DNA from: Aliivibrio wodanis
Lineage (GTDB): Bacteria; Pseudomonadota; Gammaproteobacteria; Enterobacterales; Vibrionaceae
Direction: 5' to 3'
Assembly (NCBI GenBank): GCA_000953695.1
Contig: LN554847.1
Span: 1,243,801-1,307,800 of the forward strand
DNA: 64,000 nt
The notes under the pieces were generated by a model that was not told the DNA's origin, searched no databases, and saw only the letters and a list, made by a program, of their open reading frames with translations. The position numbers and the translations under genes were made by a program. Every line of letters starts with the position of its first letter. The stretch's first letter is position 1. Shown piece by piece: positions 9,464 to 18,520 of this stretch.

Positions 9464-10759
9464 TTAAGCTTCTGACTCAACCAGTTTGCCCTCTTGATCA
9501 TCACCGTTTTTCTTCTTCAGTGAAATCAGGATAAGTGAACACACCATACCAAGTACCGCTACCGTTAAACCAATACCAAAGATCATTTGATAGGCTTCAA
9601 TCGCAGGGTAAGTATCGATAATCCAACCATTTAATGCGTAAGCCCAGAACACAGAAGCGTAAGCTGCAAACGAACCTACACTCATGGCAGAGCCGCTGTA
9701 ATCTTTTGGTACTCCAGCTTCTGCTACTGGCGCTAAAATGATACCTTTTGCTAAGAAGATACTGAATGAGAAGCACATTAGTAGCACCATGTTCATCATT
9801 AACATACCTTCGGTTTTAGGTAGCGCGATAGTCACACCTAAACACACCGCAGTTAAGCCTAGAGCAAAGAACATCATTTTTATCGACGATTTAAATACGA
9901 AATCGGCAATCGAACCCGCAACCAAACCAGCAACTACACCCATTGCACCAGTATTAATAATACCGAAGATAGCCGCTTGTGCTGTCGATAAACCAAATAC
10001 CGCTTGTAGATAAGGAACCGTGTAAATCAGAGTGATGTAAATCCAATATACCGTTAGCGACGTAATCGCAGCTAACCATACTGTTGGCATTTTCAATACA
10101 TGAAGCAGACCTTTCAACGCTTCTTTGTTCTTACTTTCACCTTGTTTGATTTCCATGTGGTTATCTGGCACAAATTTCCATACACAGAAAATCATAGGCA
10201 GGATTAATAACGTATAGAAAACAATCGCGCCTTGGAATACAAGAATAGAGCCGCCCACCAGTGCCATAATACCAACGATCACCGCATTCATACTCATTTC
10301 AGCTGCGCGTCGCACAGACTCTAACAAACCAAACGCCATGCCTTTGTTTTTATCGCCTGACATTAATGTCACACCATTCACAACCGCAGGCCAGAATGCC
10401 GCATCAACTAAGCCCCAAAGCCCAGCAATCACAACCAGTACACTAAAGCCGGGTTCTAAGAAAATGATCCCCATCATACTTAAAAAACGTATTGCTAAAC
10501 TGGTCATTAAAATGGATTTTACAGAAAAACGGTTGTTGACCCAGCCAGCAGGAATATAGAAGAACATTGCCGAACCAATCAGCGTAAACAAGATCCCCAT
10601 TTGGGTATTGTCTATTTGAAGTACTTCTAAAAGTAAATTGTAGAATGTGCCTTTAAATGCCTCAAAAGCAGAGTAAATGATCTGTCCTGACATCACGACT
10701 GAGAAGAAGCCAAATAGTTGGTTTCGACTGGTAAACCCTATTTTTTCAAATAAGTTCAT
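9464..10759 (-). CDS. MFS transporter linked to glycerophosphodiester metabolism
   Basis: A 431-residue, 12-helix MFS protein. The start has the N-terminal segment MNLFEKIGFTSRNQLFGFF, and the C-terminus is a charged cytoplasmic tail. The central cytoplasmic loop (about residues 195-215) is lysine and glutamate rich. It lies 42 bp downstream of a UgpQ-like glycerophosphodiester phosphodiesterase on the same strand, so both are probably one operon. From this context I infer import of glycerophosphodiesters or a related organophosphate; the sequence alone does not prove the substrate. Drug export is a less likely alternative. Confidence 0.8.
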   Translation of the reverse strand: MNLFEKIGFTSRNQLFGFFSVVMSGQIIYSAFEAFKGTFYNLLLEVLQIDNTQMGILFTLIGSAMFFYIPAGWVNNRFSVKSILMTSLAIRFLSMMGIIFLEPGFSVLVVIAGLWGLVDAAFWPAVVNGVTLMSGDKNKGMAFGLLESVRRAAEMSMNAVIVGIMALVGGSILVFQGAIVFYTLLILPMIFCVWKFVPDNHMEIKQGESKNKEALKGLLHVLKMPTVWLAAITSLTVYWIYITLIYTVPYLQAVFGLSTAQAAIFGIINTGAMGVVAGLVAGSIADFVFKSSIKMMFFALGLTAVCLGVTIALPKTEGMLMMNMVLLMCFSFSIFLAKGIILAPVAEAGVPKDYSGSAMSVGSFAAYASVFWAYALNGWIIDTYPAIEAYQMIFGIGLTVAVLGMVCSLILISLKKKNGDDQEGKLVESEA

Positions 10760-10801
10760 AGCGGGTATCCTTTCACGTTATTGTTTTTAATATTGTAATT
10801 A

Positions 10802-11545
10802 TTATTTTCTAGCTTTGTATTTCGATGGAAATTGATGTGCTATATCAGTACAAATACCATCAACTCCCCAATTAAACAGTTCGTTTGCACGAGCTAAATC
10901 ATTCACAGTCCAAACATTGACTTTAATGCCTGATGCTTTGAATTTTTGTACCATTTCACGAGTCAAACCTTTCTCTTCAGGGTGAATATAATCGGCTTCA
11001 CACCATTCAATAATTGAATTCCAGTCATCCCATAAGTTATGGCTTTCAAACAAACACGCAATTTTAGTTTGAGGGCTTTTGCGCTTAAACTCTGATAGTA
11101 CAAGGTGGTTAAAACTTGAAATAATCAGCTCTCTCTCTGGGGCTAATTCTTTAAGAGCAATGATCAAATTATCAATTAATAAATGGCTCAACTTCGCACT
11201 TGCTGAACATGACTTAATCTCAATATTTAAGTTAAGTTCTTTTTCGTTTGCCATTGCGATTAATTGTTGAACTGTAGGTAAACGCTCATCAATATAATCA
11301 TCACTAAACCAACTACCTGCATCAATAGAAGACAAATCAGCATTGCTAATGTCACATAAGCGACCACTTTTATCAGTGCAGCGATCTAATGTATCATCAT
11401 GAGAAATAATCACTGTGCCATCTTGTAGAATATCAACATCACATTCAAACCACTGAACACCATGATCTTTACATAATGAAAAAGCGGAAAGTGTATTTTC
11501 AGGTGCCAGGGAAGACATTCCACGATGCGCTATTAGTGTTTTCAT
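10802..11545 (-). CDS. ugpQ: glycerophosphodiester phosphodiesterase (UgpQ-like, cytoplasmic)
   Basis: A 247-residue GDPD-family enzyme that splits glycerophosphodiesters to glycerol-3-phosphate and an alcohol. It has the signature IAHRGMSSLAPENT (H7), the metal ligands in FECDVD (E34, D36) and ISHDDTLDR (H49), and a family ending VWTVNDLARANELFNWGVDGICTD split over the last 40 residues. No signal peptide is present, so it should be cytoplasmic like UgpQ rather than periplasmic like GlpQ. The MFS gene follows at 42 bp. A perfect 10-bp palindrome about 90 bp upstream may be its operator. Confidence 0.88.
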   Translation of the reverse strand: MKTLIAHRGMSSLAPENTLSAFSLCKDHGVQWFECDVDILQDGTVIISHDDTLDRCTDKSGRLCDISNADLSSIDAGSWFSDDYIDERLPTVQQLIAMANEKELNLNIEIKSCSASAKLSHLLIDNLIIALKELAPERELIISSFNHLVLSEFKRKSPQTKIACLFESHNLWDDWNSIIEWCEADYIHPEEKGLTREMVQKFKASGIKVNVWTVNDLARANELFNWGVDGICTDIAHQFPSKYKARK

Positions 11546-11900
11546 TGTTTAACCTATTTTACGTGTTAGAAGATATGAGGATAATAACCTTAAGAACATT
11601 TCATAAATGTGACACAAACAAACAAAATGAGCATTCGAGCGCTCGATTGTGAACTTATTTGTTTTTTTGTCGAGTGCGTAACATTATATAAATAAAAACA
11701 CACTCTATATGATTAATTATTAAACGATTACAACCATGCTATACTATTTGGGTAATCAAGATGATGGGAAGGAACTAGGAGATTACCTAAAAGCAAACTA
11801 AAGAATTAACCTAAAGCCATGCAATTTTCTAAAGACTTGATTTATGGTACAATACCCCATTAATTAAAACGTTATGTAATAAAAAGCAGGCTACTTAAAA
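11546..11900. other. intergenic region between ugpQ and the EAL gene
   Basis: This 355-bp divergent region holds the palindrome noted at 11633-11648. It also holds an inverted repeat GGTAATC (11751-11757) / GATTACC (11781-11787) with a 23-nt loop rich in GGA, which could form in the leader of the downstream EAL gene. A TACAAT hexamer preceded by TATGG at about 11844-11853 is a possible extended -10 promoter. I see no coding potential. Confidence 0.4.
11633..11648. promoter_or_regulatory. candidate operator palindrome upstream of ugpQ
   Basis: ATTCGAGCGCTCGATT contains a perfect 10-bp palindrome (CGAGCGCTCG, 11636-11645) and is symmetrical at 14 of 16 positions. It lies 88 bp upstream of the ugpQ start in an otherwise AT-rich stretch. 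The TTCG/CGA arms recall operators of DeoR-type repressors such as GlpR, but the binding protein is unknown. Confidence 0.4.
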
Positions 11901-14114
11901 ATGCAAACCAAAAAAAGTTTGGCTACTGAGATAATATTCTATTTATCTATCATTACTTTAACGTTATTGAGCATGCGACTGTCTGTTTTTTTTGCATCCG
12001 ATATTGATCGTGTTCATGTTATCTCATTCACATCAGCATTTGTTGTCGCTGCTTTAATCCGCTATGGATTTAAAGTCGTTCCAAGCATTATTGTGGCCTT
12101 GTTATATCACTATATCTTTATTTCCGAACGACCTTTACATATAGCAGCCACCTTCTCTTTCTTTTTGCCCTTATCAAACTACGTCTTTGTTACCTTATAT
12201 CAGCTTATTAATACACGTTTAAATCATGAAGATTACATGTTAAGAGCTTCTTTCTACACTGTAGTTATTGGTCTCTTCCTACCTCTAATTAACACACTCT
12301 CAATGATTTTTATCAGTGATATACTAGGCTACCCATTTATCGGTAGACCTAACTTCCTCTCTTACTCTGTGTTGGCAGGCGCAATTTCACAACTACTTTT
12401 AACGCCTCTTTTTTATCTTCTATTTAGTTGTATAAATCCTAAACTTAGAAAGAGATATCTAACGGTTGATAGAGCAATGAAGAAGGATGCAGTAAAAACA
12501 CCTTTACATTATTCATGGGTGTTCAGCTGCACAGTATTATTGATAAGTATATTTCTCACCAAAAATTTAATGACAATTAATACACTTTCTTTATTAATCG
12601 TTCCAATTGTTGCCCTCGGTGTTGGTCGATTTGGAATAATTGAACCTTATATTATAACTATAATTAGTTGCCTTTTGGCTACTCACAATGGAATATCAAG
12701 TATTAATTCACAATTAATTAGTGAAGAAACTTTTTATAGTATGATAACGGTACTTTTCTCCATTGTTACATTTATTTTATTACTTATCGTTCAAGCTATT
12801 AAGAACCATTACACTCTTGAGAACACCATACAAAAAGAACGTTTAGATCCATATACAGGGTTACTATCAATGTCACAATTTAAAAGTGACATTGAGAATA
12901 ATCATGGTAATACGGTTCTATTTATTGATATTCACGAGATGGTTAACAAATTAAAAGCTTTAGGTTTTGAAGGTAAAATACACTTAATTAAACGCTTGGC
13001 AAAATTTATAACCTTACTAATGAAAAATAAAGGAAAGGCTTATTTACCTCCTTTTTCACAGGGGCTTTTATATGTATTCCCTACCGGTAACACATCTAAA
13101 CTGGATATCAATACACTTGTAAATTCTCTTCATCTATTTAAGTTTAAATGGAAGAATGAGACTTTTAATCTAATCAGCCATAAAATAATTTGCACCAAAC
13201 TTGATAAGAATATTGATATAAACCTTACATTATCAAGTCTTTGTACACCATCAGAGACTCATACTCACGGTAGTGATATTAATTGGATTAGCATAGATGA
13301 AAATGAAGATCATAAACTAAATAAATTAAGCCGCATACAAATGGCATTTAAAGAAAATAAATTTGTTCTCGTGTGTCAGCCTTATCTAAACCTAAATAAC
13401 TCGACAGCACCTGCATATTTTGAAGTCCTTATTCGCTTATCCCAAGACAAAAAAAGTAAAGCTAATTTAACACCAGCGGAGTTTTTCCCATCAATTACTG
13501 AGTTTGGGTTAGAAACAGAACTTGACCGATGGGTAATAAAAGAGACATTTAAAACGTTAAACGAATTTATTTCTCATTGGGATTCACTGGGTCGGTGCTC
13601 AATAAATTTAACAGCACAAGCATTAAACACACATTCAATCGCTCCGTTTATTTTAACAGAGGCAAAAAAATATAATATTGACCTAAGTAAAATATGCTTT
13701 GAAATAACAGAAAGTAGTGCAATAAACAATGAAGAAGCCGCTTTTACCACTATTCAGAAATTAAGAGAATATGGATGTAAAATTGCGTTAGATGATTTTG
13801 GAACAGGGTATGCTAGCTTTGACTATTTACGTCGACTTCCTATTGATATATTGAAAATTGATGGATCTTTTGTTCGTAATATAACACAAAGTAATATTGA
13901 CAATACGATAGTAAAAGCAATGAGTCAGGTTGCTCAAGGTATGAAGTTAGCTACGGTTGCTGAGTTTGTTGAGTCCGAAGAACATATTCCTCTGCTGCGT
14001 GAAGCTGGTATAGATTACGCCCAAGGCTATGCTATCGCTAAACCATTAAGCTTAATCGACTATCTAAAAGAGCATCATTCAAATCTTAAAGTTATACCTA
14101 GTAAGGAGAAATAA
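11901..14114 (+). CDS. membrane protein with degenerate GGDEF and intact EAL domain (c-di-GMP phosphodiesterase)
   Basis: A 737-residue protein. Residues 1-310 form about eight to ten membrane helices, perhaps a MASE-type sensor. A degenerate GGDEF domain follows; where GGDEF should lie there is only FSQGLLYVF, so it cannot make c-di-GMP. The C-terminal EAL domain keeps the catalytic set: EVL (E508), the N of INLTAQ, E of FEITES, DD of LDDFGTGYAS, K of LKIDG, E of AEFVES and QG before YAIAKPLS. It should therefore be an active phosphodiesterase. The gene at 33077-35260 has the same architecture. It stands alone with its own upstream region. Confidence 0.85.
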   Translation: MQTKKSLATEIIFYLSIITLTLLSMRLSVFFASDIDRVHVISFTSAFVVAALIRYGFKVVPSIIVALLYHYIFISERPLHIAATFSFFLPLSNYVFVTLYQLINTRLNHEDYMLRASFYTVVIGLFLPLINTLSMIFISDILGYPFIGRPNFLSYSVLAGAISQLLLTPLFYLLFSCINPKLRKRYLTVDRAMKKDAVKTPLHYSWVFSCTVLLISIFLTKNLMTINTLSLLIVPIVALGVGRFGIIEPYIITIISCLLATHNGISSINSQLISEETFYSMITVLFSIVTFILLLIVQAIKNHYTLENTIQKERLDPYTGLLSMSQFKSDIENNHGNTVLFIDIHEMVNKLKALGFEGKIHLIKRLAKFITLLMKNKGKAYLPPFSQGLLYVFPTGNTSKLDINTLVNSLHLFKFKWKNETFNLISHKIICTKLDKNIDINLTLSSLCTPSETHTHGSDINWISIDENEDHKLNKLSRIQMAFKENKFVLVCQPYLNLNNSTAPAYFEVLIRLSQDKKSKANLTPAEFFPSITEFGLETELDRWVIKETFKTLNEFISHWDSLGRCSINLTAQALNTHSIAPFILTEAKKYNIDLSKICFEITESSAINNEEAAFTTIQKLREYGCKIALDDFGTGYASFDYLRRLPIDILKIDGSFVRNITQSNIDNTIVKAMSQVAQGMKLATVAEFVESEEHIPLLREAGIDYAQGYAIAKPLSLIDYLKEHHSNLKVIPSKEK

Positions 14115-14201
14115 TGTCAATTATTCTTGGGGTCTAGGAAGCTGTTGATTATCAGTAAATAACCAACTGCCCTAGCTAACTTAGATAGATAATAAAGACA
14201 G

Positions 14202-14894
14202 TTACATAATAAAAACGATAGCCTTAACCTTCTCTGAACTGTTATTGCTAAATAATAATTCTGATTCTTGAGTTATTTTAAGCCCATCACCAGAGTTTAG
14301 ATCCGTCTTACCGACCGATAATTCATCATTAATACTTTGTACAAAGACCTTATTACTTAACTCGATAGAAAGTGATTGCTGAGTATTTGGTTCTAAAATA
14401 AGTTGTTTTATAACTGCATCTTGTTTAATTAAAAATGAATCTCCACTAGCTGTTGGCGTTGCTATATCTACAAAGCCTTGCTCTTGAGGGAAAGGTTTCT
14501 GTTGATAGCTCGGCTCACCATTAAATACATTTGGTTGTAGCCAGATTTGCAATAAATGCAATTCTTCATTTGAAGAGGGATTAAACTCACTATGTTGAAC
14601 CCCTGCCCCTGCCGACATCAGCTGATATTCACCAGCTACAAGTTTCTCACTTTGTCCCATACTGTCTTTGTGAGCAATTGCACCTGACAACACAACGGTT
14701 AAGATTTCCATATTTTCATGACCATGGGTTGCAAAGCCACCTTCAGGCTTAACTCGATCTTCATTAATCACTCGTAAAGGACCAAAACCCATGTGACTCA
14801 CATCATAGTAGTGACCAAAGGAGAAGGTATGTTTTGCATTCAACCAGCCAAAATTTGCACTACCACGCTCATTCGCTTTTCTTAATTCAAACAT
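14202..14894 (-). CDS. pirin family protein (YhhW-like)
   Basis: A 230-residue bicupin. The N-terminal cupin has the metal-binding motif THGHENMEIL and, later, GVQHSEFNPS, matching E. coli YhhW, which has quercetin dioxygenase activity in vitro. It lies 39 bp downstream of a doxX gene on the same strand, and both are divergent from a LysR gene, a layout common in proteobacteria. Physiological substrate unknown; redox or aromatic stress response is the usual guess. Confidence 0.85.
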   Translation of the reverse strand: MFELRKANERGSANFGWLNAKHTFSFGHYYDVSHMGFGPLRVINEDRVKPEGGFATHGHENMEILTVVLSGAIAHKDSMGQSEKLVAGEYQLMSAGAGVQHSEFNPSSNEELHLLQIWLQPNVFNGEPSYQQKPFPQEQGFVDIATPTASGDSFLIKQDAVIKQLILEPNTQQSLSIELSNKVFVQSINDELSVGKTDLNSGDGLKITQESELLFSNNSSEKVKAIVFIM

Positions 14895-14933
14895 CTTCTT
14901 CCCCTTTGTCTACTACCCATAACTAACTGAAAG

Positions 14934-15386
14934 TTACTTTTGTACAGATAGTCGAGCTGCTAACCAACTATCTACAGCCACTTTACCACCACCAGATAAC
15001 ATCAAAGAAACACTCGCTGCCAATAGTGCTAAACCAAACTCATAACCACCATTAGACATAAACAATCCATTAGGTAAGTGAACGCTTACAATCGCAATCA
15101 ACATAGTAAACGCCAATACAAAGGCCGATGGTCGAGTCAATAAACCAAGAATAATAAATAGGCCACCAAAAAACTCAGCACTGCCTGCTAAAAATGCCAT
15201 TGCAACACCCGGTGCTAGTCCAATAGATTCAAAGAATTGTCCAGTGCCAGCTAAACCATAACCACCAAACCACGCAAATAGTTTTTGAGCACCATGTGCC
15301 ATGAAGATAATACCAACAGGAATACGAAGTGCTAATGTGTTAAAACCTGCATTTGAAGCTAGTAGTTGCTCAATTTTCTGTTTCAT
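14934..15386 (-). CDS. DoxX family membrane protein
   Basis: A 150-residue protein with four membrane helices and the DoxX signature: LRIPVGIIFMAHGAQKLF, then GLAGTGQFFESIGL and a GGLFIILGLLTRP turn. Family members are small quinone-linked or uncharacterised membrane proteins. It forms a two-gene unit with the pirin gene. The LysR regulator encoded divergently (15595) probably controls it; the 208-bp intergenic region holds both promoters. Confidence 0.85.
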   Translation of the reverse strand: MKQKIEQLLASNAGFNTLALRIPVGIIFMAHGAQKLFAWFGGYGLAGTGQFFESIGLAPGVAMAFLAGSAEFFGGLFIILGLLTRPSAFVLAFTMLIAIVSVHLPNGLFMSNGGYEFGLALLAASVSLMLSGGGKVAVDSWLAARLSVQK

Positions 15387-15594
15387 TTTATTTCCTTACC
15401 AAAATTCAATGTAAGAGGAGTTCCCTCTGTCGTTGCTAATCAGTATAGATAATCCGTTCATAAAGAAAATTGGAAGTATTTGAGCTTATAGTTCAATTTT
15501 TTTGAATATATAAATAGGCATGGTAGGGTAAGAGGTCTAGAATTCATCCTATTCTGTCATATTACAAATCAATACATCTACAATAAGGAATATC

Positions 15595-16488
15595 ATGCAA
15601 TCACCCATCACGCTTGATGCACTAAGAGCATTAGATGCCATTGATAGAAAAGGCAGTTTTGCAGCTGCAGCTAAATCCTTGTTTAAAGTCCCTTCCGCAC
15701 TCACTTATACCATTAAAAAGCTCGAAGATGACCTTAATGTGGTTTTATTTGATCGCTCAAAACAGAAAGCCCAACTGACCTCTGCAGGTAAGTTGATTCT
15801 AGAGCAAGGGCGAGAAATATTAATTGCAACTGATAGACTTGAGTCCGCAGTAAAAGAGCTAGATTCGGGGTGGGAAAGAGAGATCACCATTTCACGAGAT
15901 ACAATAGTTCCATTAAATCCTTTGCTTGATACTCTAAATGAGTTCAATAAATTAGAACATGGTACTAGTATCACAATTTCAGAAGAATCTCTGAGTGGTG
16001 GTTGGGATGCATTGCACAGTAATCGAGCAGATATTGCCATTGGTGTTTCAGATGACTTACCTAAAGGCGAGTATCAAATCACAGAGATTGGTCGTGTGAA
16101 CTTTCTTTTTGCCGTTGCACAACACCATCCACTAGCTCAACTTAAGCGTCCTATCGAAGCAAGTGATTTATTGCAGTACCCTTCATTAATAGTCTCTGAT
16201 TCCTCTATTTTATTACCGACTAGAGACACTGGGTTATTTAAAAGTAAACGTCGTATTCGATTCCAAACCATGCAAGCAAAAATCCAAGCACAACTGGCTG
16301 GCGTTGGGGTTGGTTTTTTGCCTAGACATTTAATCCAACCCTATTTAGATTCAAGAGAATTAATCGAGAAAGAGTGTACAGTGGCAAGAGTCAATCCTCC
16401 TTTATTTATTGCTTGGCATAAAGATAACAAAGGAAATGCATGTGCATGGTTCACTCAAGCATTAGCGCATAAAAAATGGTTAACATAA
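15595..16488 (+). CDS. LysR family transcriptional regulator
   Basis: A 297-residue regulator with an N-terminal winged helix (LDALRALDAIDRKGSFAAAA, then SALTYTIKKLEDDLNVVLFDR) and a LysR substrate-binding domain. A ribosome binding site AAGGA precedes the ATG by 6 bases. It is divergent from doxX-pirin and is probably their regulator. The N-terminus resembles E. coli YhaJ and relatives that sit beside doxX/pirin genes. The co-inducer is unknown. Confidence 0.85.
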   Translation: MQSPITLDALRALDAIDRKGSFAAAAKSLFKVPSALTYTIKKLEDDLNVVLFDRSKQKAQLTSAGKLILEQGREILIATDRLESAVKELDSGWEREITISRDTIVPLNPLLDTLNEFNKLEHGTSITISEESLSGGWDALHSNRADIAIGVSDDLPKGEYQITEIGRVNFLFAVAQHHPLAQLKRPIEASDLLQYPSLIVSDSSILLPTRDTGLFKSKRRIRFQTMQAKIQAQLAGVGVGFLPRHLIQPYLDSRELIEKECTVARVNPPLFIAWHKDNKGNACAWFTQALAHKKWLT

Positions 16489-16532
16489 ATAAATACGCAC
16501 ATACAAAATCACAAAGCTAGCCTAGAAACTAC

Positions 16533-18520
16533 TTATTTTTTCAGGTAATACGCTCTTTTATATTGGTACATTAGCTCATCAGATACACGAAACATATCAA
16601 TAAGTTCCGTGCTATCTGAGCATGACCAACCAATAGAATAATGCGCTAGATAAGCTTCACCTCTATTATCTAAATACTTCAAATTTTGTTGGTTTTTTTG
16701 TAACTGTTCAAAGAATAGTTCACACTCTTTTGTTGTCGTATTTTTGGCTAATAATGCAAATTCATCACCGCCAATACGATAAAACTTCATATTATTAAGT
16801 AATAAATTAGAAATATTATTGCCCGTCACTCTAATTAGCTCATCACCTAAATAGTGTCCGTGCTTATCATTGATGGCTTTTAATCCATTCACATCAAAGA
16901 TAAATAAACCAAAATTCCAATTGACTTCAGAATCTCTAAAGCGCTTTTGGAAGCTCAGTAAATCTTCATTAAATGCTTTTCTGTTTCCACATGATAATAA
17001 AGAATCAGTTCTAGCGATATCAGCAAGCTCTAACCAAGAAGAGAGTTGCTTAACAAAAAGCTCAAACACAAGCACTTGTTCTTCAAGCTCAGGGGTTGAT
17101 ACAAAGCGTAAACTTGCTAATAATTTATCTTCACTTGAGTTGATTTGAATACCTAAATGCTCACCTAATGGCGCAAATCGTAGCGCCCACTCAGTGTGAG
17201 GGAAAAGTTGAGATAATTGCAGCTCTACTGTATGAGGGACCTCATGAAAATCAAGAGATTTATACTCAGTGCCAAACTCAATAACCGCAGCTAAATTGTT
17301 CTTATTTAACTCTTCACGAAATAGCGCATCACGAATTAATGAGGTTTGTTTTTTAACTTGTATTTCAAGCTCTTGATTAAAGTTGGATAGCTTCTCATTA
17401 TTTAATTCAATTAAACCTTTAGATGCATTCAATTCGGTATTTTTTGACTTCAATTCAAAAAGTTGACTCTGAATTGTTATGCTCATTTTATTTAACACTA
17501 CAGCCATTCGATCAAATTCAGTAAATTGGTATTTTTTTCTTTCGGTGATTTATTTAAAGCATAAGCAACTATTGTATCTTGCATTTCAAAAAGCTCTCTA
17601 GAGAGCCAACGGCTGATCCCCATAGCAATAAACAATACGGTAATAAATGTCCAACCGATAACACTAAATAGAGCAACTAGTGTTGATTTCATCTCTTTCA
17701 AACGAGCAATATCAGAAAATTGATAGGAAATATCTAGTTTTAATGGTGATGAGAAAAATGGATTATTTAAAATAAACAATCGGTCTAATGCATCATTATT
17801 GTCTGTAATAATATCATCTCTATCCGTCACCGAACTCCTTATCAAGCTAGAACCAATATGTTGATTAACATTAAAACTTTCATCCTGTAACAGAAAGTGT
17901 TGAAAGTGCTTTTCAATAGTATCAAATGAAATTAGCACGACTACATAACCAGAAGCCCGATATCGCCCCGCACCTTCTAAATTATACGCCAACATCGGGG
18001 TGACCAAAGCGACACCACGTGAAGACGACATTCCTTTTATTAGATTGGGTTCAGTATAAAACCGAGCTTCAGTTAATCCTTTCTCATAAATTGATTTATC
18101 TTTGCTAATCTCTTTTAATAACTGACTATTTTCAAAATGATATGGACGGCCATATAGGTCATACAATGGCTCCCAATCATCATTTAATATATAGACACTA
18201 TTAACCAAATTAGATAACTCACTAAATCGAGTAAGGTTATGCGTAACAACACTAGAATAAAGAATATTTTCAAGTGCTTGGATATTAAACCTATCACGCG
18301 AAAGCCAATTCAAACTCTGCTGAATCCGATCAAATTCAGTTACAATTTCCTGTGCTATTGTCGATACAGCATTTTGAACCTGTTGCTCTTTTTGATCTAA
18401 TAATGTTTGACCGATACTATTGGTTAAAAAGTGACTAATAAATAGCAATGGGGCTAATGCTGTAAATAATAGTACGTAAGTAAATACTTTACGTAGACTT
18501 AAAAATGGGCGAGAAATCAT
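16533..18520 (-). pseudogene. membrane diguanylate cyclase (sensor-HAMP-GGDEF) split by a frameshift
   Basis: Two reading frames, 18520-17498 (340 aa) and 17507-16533 (324 aa), together form one protein. The first gives a membrane helix, a periplasmic sensor of about 250 residues (dCache-like), a second helix (about 280-302) and the start of a HAMP domain, then stops. The second opens mid-HAMP (TEFDRMAVVLNKM when read in its own frame), has a coiled coil and ends with a GGDEF domain with intact RIGGDEFALL but no RxxD inhibitory site. The frames meet at a run of seven A (coding strand; plus strand 17532-17538). One extra A, or a -1 ribosomal slip at AAAAAAT, restores one protein of about 660 residues. 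The second frame has no ribosome binding site. It overlaps the upstream binding-protein gene by 4 bp (ATGA). Confidence 0.8.

Noticed and set aside
11600-11625. CRP site upstream of ugpQ
   Set aside because: Only one half site (TGTGA) is present; the second half has no useful match to TCACA.
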